From Puniceicoccales bacterium (GTDB taxonomy: Bacteria; Verrucomicrobiota; Verrucomicrobiia; Opitutales; Oceanipulchritudinaceae): DNA of 10,634 bases. The stretch is taken from NCBI GenBank assembly GCA_030595525.1, contig JAUVDD010000039.1, positions 1-10,634 on the forward strand, written 5' to 3'. The notes under the pieces were generated by a model. The model made no database searches, was not told where the DNA came from, and saw only the letters and a program-made list of their open reading frames with translations. The position numbers and the translations under genes are program-made. Of this stretch, positions 1-6,907 are shown one piece after another. Position 1 is the stretch's first letter; each line of letters starts with the position of its first letter.

Positions 1-8
1 TTCTGCTA

Positions 9-710
9 ATGGCCGAAGAGGAATTGGATATTTCCCTACTGGAGCACCTGATCGGATATACTTTTTCTGATAAGGACCTGCTTTCCTGTGCATTGACCCA
101 TCCCTCGTACTCCAAGGAACTAGGCCAAAATCAGCACAATCAAAGGCTGGAATTTCTTGGTGATGCCGTGCTGGGACTCGTTTTGGCCGAATCACTTTAT
201 ACTGATTTGCCTGCTGACCGCGAAGGCGTTCTAACCCGCTATCGCTCCATGCTGGTCAAAGGTGAACAGCTAAGCGAACTGGCCAGAGAGTTGTCTTTGG
301 GTTCTTTTCTCAAAATCGGAGAAGCTGAGGCATCTCAAGGAGGACGTGATCGATCATCCATCCTGGAGGATGCCTTTGAAGCAGTTGTCGGGGCGGTATA
401 TCTGGACGGGGGCGTTGAAGCAGTTAGCTGCTCAATAAGGAAAATCTATGGACCGCTCGCCACGCGGGTTGAAGCACAGCTCACCAAGCATAATCCCAAA
501 GGGAAACTTCAAGAGCATTTTCAACCTCAGCTTGGAAATGAGGCCATCTCCTATCGATTAATCGAAACCACTGGCCCCGACCACCTTAGGGAATTTACGG
601 TGGAGGTCTGGGTAGATGGATTGTGCATGGGAAAGGGTTTGGGAAATTCAAAGAAAAGCGCTGAGGAGGAAGCAGCTCGAGTGGCACTTTCTCATATCAA
701 GGCACAATGA
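9..710 (+). CDS. rnc: Ribonuclease III
   Basis: Double-strand-specific endoribonuclease that processes rRNA precursors and structured mRNAs in the cytoplasm. At 233 residues it has the usual length. The N-terminal RNase III domain (about 8-150) carries the signature RLEFLGD at 46-52, with metal-binding E48 and D52, and the second acidic motif LEDAFEA at 119-125, with D121 and E124. The C-terminal double-stranded RNA-binding domain runs from about 162 to 230 and ends in the typical GNSKKSAEEEAA stretch (212-223). Q45 stands where E. coli has E38, a known natural variation. The start is 9 because the N-terminus is then of family length. A TAA at 7-9 overlaps the ATG, so an upstream gene may end there and be translationally coupled; any ribosome binding site lies outside the window. 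Its stop overlaps the start of mfd by four bases. Confidence 0.97.
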   Translation: MAEEELDISLLEHLIGYTFSDKDLLSCALTHPSYSKELGQNQHNQRLEFLGDAVLGLVLAESLYTDLPADREGVLTRYRSMLVKGEQLSELARELSLGSFLKIGEAEASQGGRDRSSILEDAFEAVVGAVYLDGGVEAVSCSIRKIYGPLATRVEAQLTKHNPKGKLQEHFQPQLGNEAISYRLIETTGPDHLREFTVEVWVDGLCMGKGLGNSKKSAEEEAARVALSHIKAQ

Positions 711-3700
711 GAGCATTCCGGTTACCTCCGGATGCATCTGCTGAGTTTTATGCAGGTGTCATTCCTTCGAGCCAGCCATTTGTCCTGGCTAACTTGATTG
801 ATGAGGCAAATTCGAGGACGACAGTCATCATCTGTTCCAAAATACTGGATTCCCGTCGTTTGATTGCCACAACACCTCAATTTCTATCGGAAAGAGATTC
901 AAAGGAATCCCCTTATAGTTGTGTGTTATTCCCTCCCATGCTGCATGAGACAGAGGATGATCCTGTTCCAGAACGGCTAAGGGAAGAGATTGAGTGTGAC
1001 CGTTTGTCTACGCTTACTCACTTGGCAAACCGGATACAACTGGATGATGAACAACAACACCTGATCGTTTTCACCACACCTGACGGCCTGTTCTCCCCTG
1101 TTCCTCCGGTAGATAAACTATTGCAGGAGGAAGTTCGACTTATGGTTGGGCAACAAGTGGACTTCGAAGAATTGAAGGCTCGTTTGGGAACAGAGTTGGA
1201 TTATTATTCAGAAGCAGTTTGTGAGCGTCCTGGTCAATTTGCTATTCGTGGAGGATTAATCGACGTTTATCCATTAAACGCCCCTGCCCCGGTTCGATTG
1301 GATTTTTTCGGTAATGAGCTGGAATCAATAAGAGAATTCGATCCGACTACTCAAAGATCACTAAACTCTGTCCGGGAACTGACTATCGCTTCTGGAAAGG
1401 CGGTCGATCAGCAAACAACTGCTCAATCGATTTTCGGGTACTTTGGTGAGTCTGTAAACTGGATCGTTATCGAGCCAGCAATTCTTAAGGAGTCTCATCC
1501 AGCACAGTTTCAGATATTTGAGAATATACGGGATCAACGAGCCGCTCTCCCAACTTTGTATAATTCGCGTGATTCGAATGAGGACAATTGGATTGTTGTT
1601 CAGGAATTGGAAACTGATCCGGAAATCTTTGAGCCAGAAACTCCTGCTACGGTTCTGGATTTTTCTTCCCTGGATGCTTTCAGGGAGAATCCGCTGGAAA
1701 CTACAATTGGCTTGGAACGGTTGGAAGAGGAGTCACTGGCAAGACGTTCTTTTTATAAAAGGCTGAAGGAATGGGATCAATCGAACGAATACCATTTGCT
1801 GGGCCTTGGATCCACTACGGGGAAAATCGATGAGTTGAAAAACCTGTTGGACAGCGATGGGTATGGAGATTTGCGGGTAGAATTCCGGCCAGGAGATCTA
1901 CCCGAAGGATTCCTGCTTCGGGATGTACCAAAAGAGTGGGAAAAACGATACCTCGGCAGGGATGCTCGGCATCTTCTGGTTGTGACTGAGCGCGAGTGGA
2001 TTGGCCGACATGTTGAGCGTAAACCTGAGCACCGACAACGGTTACTTCCACATAGGACCAGAGTGGATAATCTTCTGGATTTTGCGGACCTGGCGGATGG
2101 TGATTACCTGGTACATCTTTCACACGGCATTTGTCGATACCGCGGCTTGACCACCATGGAGCTGAGGGGTCGCAATGAAGACGTTATTTCTGTCGAATTT
2201 GCTGAGAGTGTGACCCTGCATGTTCCATTAGCAGATGCGCATTTACTGACCCGGTATGTTGGATTGAGCCGGATACAACCAAAACTCGGTAGACTCGGTT
2301 CCAATATCTGGGATAAGACGCGTGCAGCAGCTGAAAAGGCGACGATTGATTACGCTGCAGAAATGCTGCAGTTACAGGCCACCCGGGCACACTGTCCGGG
2401 ACATGCGTTCGGAAAAGATACTGAATGGCAGCGAGCCTTTGAAAATGCCTTTCCCTACAAGGAAACAAGCGATCAGGCAGATGCCATCGAGGACACCAAG
2501 CTGGATATGGAAGCAGCTAAACCAATGGATCGCCTTGTTTGTGGGGATGTTGGTTATGGTAAAACTGAAGTGGCAATCCGTGCCGCATTCAAATCCGTCA
2601 TGGAGGGTTATCAGGCTGCCATAATGGTCCCCACGACTGTGCTCGCTCAGCAACATTACGAAACTTTCAAGGAACGATTCGCTCCCTATCCCATCAGTGT
2701 GGAGATGCTGAGTCGGTTTCGCACATCGGGCCAGCAAAAGGACATAATTGAACAACTCCGGTCCGGGAGGATTGACCTTGTTATCGGAACACACCGTCTA
2801 CTGAGTCAGGATGTCCAATTTGCAAATCTCGGTTTACTGGTAATCGATGAGGAACATCGGTTTGGGGTGCGTCACAAGGAACGTCTGAAACAATACAAGA
2901 CTGAGGTGGATGTCCTCTCGATGAGTGCGACCCCCATCCCCAGGACCTTGTATTTAGCCCTGATGGGTGCTCGGGATCTCAGTGTTATTGAAACCCCTCC
3001 TGCCGATAGATTACCCATTGAAACGCTCGTCAGAACATATGATCCGGATTTGGTAAAGCGAGCCATTCAACGCGAATTGGAACGAGGTGGGCAGGTGTTT
3101 TACCTGCATAACCGGGTTCAGAGCATTCAATCGGTTGCAGCCCAATTAGGGGATATGTTGCCGGATGCCTCCATTGAGGTTGGTCATGGCCAAATGCCTG
3201 AACATACATTGGAACGCGTCATGACAAAGTTTGTGGCGGGCAAAACGGATATCCTTGTCTGTACCACGATTATTGAGAACGGACTCGATATTCCCAACTG
3301 TAACACGATAATAATCGAAGGCGCGGATCGATTTGGATTATCACAGCTCTATCAGTTGAGAGGACGAGTTGGGCGCTTTAAGCGTCAGGCCTACGCATAC
3401 CTTCTTCTACACAGGCATGTCCACATGCTGGATCAAGCCCGTAAACGCCTCTCTGCGATACGCCAACATAATCAGTTGGGCGCAGGATTTAAAATTGCCA
3501 TGCGGGATCTGGAACTCCGTGGGGCCGGAAATCTTCTTGGACACCAGCAGAGCGGTCACATCGCCGGGGTTGGCTTTGACCTGTATTGTCAATTACTGAG
3601 ACAAAGTATTCTACGATTAAAGGGAGATCCTGCAGCGGCGAGGATTCGTGCGACTGTATATTTGGACTTCATCAAGGAGGGTCGCTCCGGTGAGAACACC

Positions 3701-4144
3701 TCGAAAAGTGTGGATACCGGCTTCGCTGCATTGAGGGATGCGGAGATTGCAAATACCAGGATTGAGCCGGTTTCTGCATATATTCCGTCTTCCTATATCC
3801 CGGAAACACGGATCAGGATCGATTTTTACCGACAGTTGGCGATGGCTGGTTCGATTGAAGAAGTTTCGGAAATCAAAGAAAGTTTGTCTGATCGATTTGG
3901 GAAACTTCCAAGGCCGGTAAATCGTGCCATTAAGGTCTCTCGAATCCGCGTACGGGCCGAGATTGTCGGTATCCGGAGCGTGGAAACCGACGGAAATCGA
4001 TTGAAATGTCAGGGAGTTCATGACAATAAAGGATCATTTATTCAGCAATCTGGACGATTTCCCCGCTTGACCGGTCATACTGCAGACCTAAGGTTACGCG
4101 AAATTGAACAATTTCTGACGCGACAGCGTCCCACTGAATCATAA
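707..4144 (+). CDS. mfd: Transcription-repair coupling factor Mfd
   Basis: ATP-driven DNA translocase that pushes stalled RNA polymerase off damaged templates and recruits UvrA for nucleotide excision repair. At 1145 residues it is full length (E. coli about 1148). Domains in order: a UvrB-like N-terminal module (clear around 145-225, with a RGGLIDVYPL-type strand); the CarD-like RNA polymerase-interacting domain (about 455-530, including DYLVHLSHG at 466-474); a RecG-like helicase with Walker A GDVGYGKT (613-620, K619), the DEEH box (714-717) and motif VI QLRGRVGR (883-890); the TRG translocation motif region (about 905-960); and the C-terminal autoinhibitory TRCF domain (about 1000-1130). 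No key motif is missing. The start is fixed by the ATGA overlap with rnc. A weak AAGG at 699-702 precedes it by four bases, so coupling to rnc translation probably matters. The stop overlaps the next start by one base. Confidence 0.98.
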   Translation: MRAFRLPPDASAEFYAGVIPSSQPFVLANLIDEANSRTTVIICSKILDSRRLIATTPQFLSERDSKESPYSCVLFPPMLHETEDDPVPERLREEIECDRLSTLTHLANRIQLDDEQQHLIVFTTPDGLFSPVPPVDKLLQEEVRLMVGQQVDFEELKARLGTELDYYSEAVCERPGQFAIRGGLIDVYPLNAPAPVRLDFFGNELESIREFDPTTQRSLNSVRELTIASGKAVDQQTTAQSIFGYFGESVNWIVIEPAILKESHPAQFQIFENIRDQRAALPTLYNSRDSNEDNWIVVQELETDPEIFEPETPATVLDFSSLDAFRENPLETTIGLERLEEESLARRSFYKRLKEWDQSNEYHLLGLGSTTGKIDELKNLLDSDGYGDLRVEFRPGDLPEGFLLRDVPKEWEKRYLGRDARHLLVVTEREWIGRHVERKPEHRQRLLPHRTRVDNLLDFADLADGDYLVHLSHGICRYRGLTTMELRGRNEDVISVEFAESVTLHVPLADAHLLTRYVGLSRIQPKLGRLGSNIWDKTRAAAEKATIDYAAEMLQLQATRAHCPGHAFGKDTEWQRAFENAFPYKETSDQADAIEDTKLDMEAAKPMDRLVCGDVGYGKTEVAIRAAFKSVMEGYQAAIMVPTTVLAQQHYETFKERFAPYPISVEMLSRFRTSGQQKDIIEQLRSGRIDLVIGTHRLLSQDVQFANLGLLVIDEEHRFGVRHKERLKQYKTEVDVLSMSATPIPRTLYLALMGARDLSVIETPPADRLPIETLVRTYDPDLVKRAIQRELERGGQVFYLHNRVQSIQSVAAQLGDMLPDASIEVGHGQMPEHTLERVMTKFVAGKTDILVCTTIIENGLDIPNCNTIIIEGADRFGLSQLYQLRGRVGRFKRQAYAYLLLHRHVHMLDQARKRLSAIRQHNQLGAGFKIAMRDLELRGAGNLLGHQQSGHIAGVGFDLYCQLLRQSILRLKGDPAAARIRATVYLDFIKEGRSGENTSKSVDTGFAALRDAEIANTRIEPVSAYIPSSYIPETRIRIDFYRQLAMAGSIEEVSEIKESLSDRFGKLPRPVNRAIKVSRIRVRAEIVGIRSVETDGNRLKCQGVHDNKGSFIQQSGRFPRLTGHTADLRLREIEQFLTRQRPTES

Positions 4145-5136
4145 TGCGAATCAATACGCTAACACTCTTTATCACACTTCTGATCACGGTCCTGCCAGTG
4201 CTCCAAAGCTCTGCCCAGACTGTTCACAATGTCTGGGATCCGCCTTATCGACAGGGCATCGCAGCAGAAGTGGAAAATAAAATCATCACTTTTGAGGAAA
4301 TCCGGCGGGAAATGTCCCCTTTGATTCCTCGAATTCGTGAATCCGCACGTTCTCGTGCAGAATTTACCCAACGAATGCAGGAGCTCTATCTGGAGGTTCT
4401 TCAAAACTTCATCGACCGGGTACTCATTGTCGAGGAGTTCAGGGACAAGGAATACAATTTGCCACAGACTTACGTGGAAAATGAATTCGACCGAATTTTG
4501 ATTGAGGACTTTGAGAACGACCGCTCACGCTTTCTGGAGTATCTGGAATCACTGGGTAAGAACGTTCGGGAATTCAGATTGGATTTGCGGGAACGAATCG
4601 TTGTCAGTGTGATGCGATCGGAAAAACGGAAATCCCAGTCGCAAATATCTCCCGAACGGATCGAACAGTTCTTCAACGAGAACAAAATCAATTTTTACGA
4701 AGAAGAGGCAGTTAAACTTCGAATCATTATGCTTCGTCCATTGGCCGATGAAAATCCTGACCAGATGCGTCAGACCATCGATCGGATATTTGAAGACCTG
4801 AACAAGGGTACTTCCTTTGAGGAAGTTGCGTCCAAGTACAGTCAGGACTCCCGACGTGAGCGTGGCGGTGACTGGGGATGGATTCAACGTCCGGACCTGA
4901 AGGAAGAACTGAGTGCGATCGCTTTCACTCTGGAGGTAGACACTTATAGCGAGGCGATTACTCTCGGGGATCAGATTTTTATCCTGTATATTGAAGATAA
5001 GCGGGATGAAGGAATTCAGCCAATTAATGAAGTACGGGACCGCATTGAAGAGATTCTTGCCAGCCAACTGGAGCGTCAATCTCAGCAACAGTGGATTGAG
5101 CGTCTACGTCGTGAAGCCTATATTCGGTATTACTGA
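4144..5136 (+). CDS. Periplasmic SurA/PpiC-type peptidyl-prolyl isomerase
   Basis: Probable periplasmic folding factor for outer-membrane or secreted proteins. Residues 1-25 form a Sec signal peptide: a basic start, a hydrophobic core around 6-20 and a likely cut after SSA (22-24). A helical SurA-like N-terminal chaperone region follows (about 36-170). A single parvulin domain occupies about 188-285 and includes the typical RGGDWGWI segment (230-237) and the later DQIFILYIEDKR strand. A charged helical tail closes the protein. E. coli SurA has two parvulin domains and is longer; this 330-residue, one-domain form resembles those common outside the Proteobacteria. The TAATG junction with mfd and the lack of any SD motif upstream suggest translation by reinitiation after mfd. 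The stop directly abuts the stop of the opposing gene. The family is clear; a specific role as SurA is inferred. Confidence 0.92.
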   Translation: MRINTLTLFITLLITVLPVLQSSAQTVHNVWDPPYRQGIAAEVENKIITFEEIRREMSPLIPRIRESARSRAEFTQRMQELYLEVLQNFIDRVLIVEEFRDKEYNLPQTYVENEFDRILIEDFENDRSRFLEYLESLGKNVREFRLDLRERIVVSVMRSEKRKSQSQISPERIEQFFNENKINFYEEEAVKLRIIMLRPLADENPDQMRQTIDRIFEDLNKGTSFEEVASKYSQDSRRERGGDWGWIQRPDLKEELSAIAFTLEVDTYSEAITLGDQIFILYIEDKRDEGIQPINEVRDRIEEILASQLERQSQQQWIERLRREAYIRYY

Positions 5137-5139
5137 TCA
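5134..5139. other. Abutting convergent stop codons (TGATCA)
   Basis: The TGA of the plus-strand isomerase gene (5134-5136) and the TGA of the minus-strand membrane protein gene (5137-5139) lie back to back and form the palindrome TGATCA. No base separates the two converging operons, so any transcription terminator must lie inside the opposite coding region. I found no hairpin with a T-tract on either side. Confidence 0.9.
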
Positions 5140-6879
5140 GCCTCCCAGGTTGAACAACTTTTTCAGCTGATCTCCCCCCTCTTCCTTGATCAGTCCTTCG
5201 ATCTTCTTTTTTCCACCGGCCTTGACGGCATCTTTGATGGCATCCTTTGGCAGGGTCAACCCCGGGTTGTCCAATGTGCCCGATACGCCCACCTGAAGAG
5301 GGAAATCATCGACTGGCATTGATGTACCGAATGCGCTCAGAACAGTATCGTTCAAGGTTACCGTCAGCGGCAAATCAAGAATGCCACCTGTTATGGTTCC
5401 TTTCCCCATAATATCCATCGTACCACCGCTCATCGGGAAATCGGAGCCAACCGATTCCGCCATCTCATCGATTTCCATCCCGTCATAACGGATTTCCAAG
5501 GAACTTTGGTTGGGATTTGACATGCTGGGAAGACCTATTTGGACCTCCAACTCTCCGTCGAGTCGACTTACCATTAATGTGCCGGATTCATCCAACAAGA
5601 ATGGTTGAGTGGATAAATTAGTCCCTCCAATGGCAAAGCGGTCATCGGATCCTGAAAGAATCATGTTATCAGAGCTTAAAACCCTAATCCAAAGTTGCGG
5701 TGTATCGCTGATAAGGGATGCCGATTTCACATTTGCATAACCCAGTTCTTTTGCCTGCAACAACAGTTGCTCCCTCCAGGATAGTTGCTCTTCACCAGAA
5801 CTTGAATCGTCGCCTTCCTTCTTCATGTAAGGTGCTAAGCGGTCATACATGCGTTTCGCCGTTTGGAGACGTTCCCTCCAGACTGATGCTTGGCCGAGAT
5901 AGTCATCAATTTGTACGGCTTCACCCGACTCTGTCTTCGACTCTTTCCTGGTAGAGGATGTCGTAATTGTTCCTGGCAGCTTTCTTGGTTCACCGGATTT
6001 TGGCTCAGCAATATGCAACTCATCAATAACAACTTTTTTTGCCAAAATATTCATTCCGCTAAAGTCAGCCGATATCTGGGTGCTGGAGAATCGGTTCGTA
6101 TCGAGCTTCTCAGGATTGGCCAATTCCAGAGCATTAATAACGATACGATTTTCTCCTGGCAGGATCTCAATACCAGCCAAGTCAACGGTTGCACCATTTG
6201 CTTTTTCAAGCTGATCCCTGACAATTGAGGTAACGATTGTTGTATCCAGAAATTGAATACCAATAAAGCCCAGGATACTCAGGGCTACAACAAAGATTAC
6301 TCCCAGAGGTCGGACCGGTAATCCTTTTTTCTTTTCGCTGAGCTCGGTCCAGCTCTTCTTGCCCTTGAGGCCACCAATAAACAACCATGCAAGCAGCTTA
6401 ACCCACCACTTTGAAGAATACTGCTGATATCGCTCGGATCCTGACTCCAGTGACGCCATCTGTTTCCTGAAGGATGCGAGGCTTCGTGAAACGACCACAC
6501 CAAGAATGAGACCAAGTAAACCACCTGTCAGCAAAGATGGAATCATAACATAGTATTCTAATCCGAACCACGCGGTAACTGGAGCGTTCACAAAGGAAGT
6601 GACTACACCATTGAAGCCGCCTTCCAGCATCGTCATTCCGATCTGGAAATAAACCGGTAACAGAAGAAGCGAGATTAGCTTGACGAGCAACAGGGTTAAG
6701 CCTCCCAGAAACAGGTTGGCATTCAGGATGATTAATAGAAACAACAAGGAAACCAGCAATAGTGGTCCTTGTGTAAATCCTGGAATCGCTCCCAACAGGC
6801 CACCAATTACTGTTGCGCTAATAATTTGAAAAGGCGTTGCCTTCCCCCTGAGAAGTTTACCGATTTTCCTGATGATCAT
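5137..6879 (-). CDS. TIGR03546-TIGR03545-like fused membrane protein (AsmA-like)
   Basis: Function unknown; probably an inner-membrane protein with a large periplasmic part. The N-terminal region (about 1-165) has hydrophobic segments near 17-33, 38-54, 57-80 and 110-131 and resembles the small TIGR03546 (DUF2062-like) family, with KxTPFQI near the start and an IPGF segment. Another membrane helix at about 191-210 is followed by a beta-rich region resembling TIGR03545/AsmA-type proteins: VDLAGIEILPGENRIVINAL near 222-241, a KKVVIDELHI strand, a polar linker (about 307-325), and a C-terminal LPLTVTLNDT...GVSGTLDNPGLTLP section ending in a lysine- and glycine-rich tail. As I recall, these two families are usually encoded as neighbouring genes in outer-membrane bacteria; here they form one chain. 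AsmA-like proteins are linked to lipid transport or envelope homeostasis, so that role is only inferred. No SD motif lies next to the start; a perfect hairpin ends three bases before it. Confidence 0.75.
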   Translation of the reverse strand: MIIRKIGKLLRGKATPFQIISATVIGGLLGAIPGFTQGPLLLVSLLFLLIILNANLFLGGLTLLLVKLISLLLLPVYFQIGMTMLEGGFNGVVTSFVNAPVTAWFGLEYYVMIPSLLTGGLLGLILGVVVSRSLASFRKQMASLESGSERYQQYSSKWWVKLLAWLFIGGLKGKKSWTELSEKKKGLPVRPLGVIFVVALSILGFIGIQFLDTTIVTSIVRDQLEKANGATVDLAGIEILPGENRIVINALELANPEKLDTNRFSSTQISADFSGMNILAKKVVIDELHIAEPKSGEPRKLPGTITTSSTRKESKTESGEAVQIDDYLGQASVWRERLQTAKRMYDRLAPYMKKEGDDSSSGEEQLSWREQLLLQAKELGYANVKSASLISDTPQLWIRVLSSDNMILSGSDDRFAIGGTNLSTQPFLLDESGTLMVSRLDGELEVQIGLPSMSNPNQSSLEIRYDGMEIDEMAESVGSDFPMSGGTMDIMGKGTITGGILDLPLTVTLNDTVLSAFGTSMPVDDFPLQVGVSGTLDNPGLTLPKDAIKDAVKAGGKKKIEGLIKEEGGDQLKKLFNLGG

Positions 6880-6882
6880 AGT

Positions 6883-6903
6883 GGAAAAGCATATTGCTTT
6901 TCC
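6883..6903 (-). promoter_or_regulatory. Intergenic hairpin before the TIGR03546-like gene
   Basis: A perfect 8-bp inverted repeat, GGAAAAGC and GCTTTTCC, encloses a 5-base loop. It fills most of the 28-base gap between the fusion gene and the membrane protein gene. In the minus-strand mRNA the stem ends three bases before the start codon (6879). No T-run follows on either strand, so it is not a standard intrinsic terminator. It could control initiation or mRNA processing. An AGGG just upstream partly enters the stem. The structure is seen; the function is inferred. Confidence 0.45.
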
Positions 6904-6907
6904 CTAC

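Noticed and set aside
141..164. RNase III with Q45 where E. coli has the acidic E38
   Set aside because: An NQRLEFLGD form is common in the family, and the essential E48, D52, D121 and E124 are present; no sign of inactivation.
1815..2794. Long minus-strand open frames opposite mfd (for example 1815-2123 and 2372-2794)
   Set aside because: They lie opposite well-conserved Mfd domains and their proteins show no recognisable features; shadows of the real gene.
5135..5172. Inverted repeat GATCAGC (5135-5141) and GCTGATC (5166-5172) at the convergent junction, as a terminator
   Set aside because: Seven pairs around a 24-base loop and no T-tract on either strand; too weak to call.
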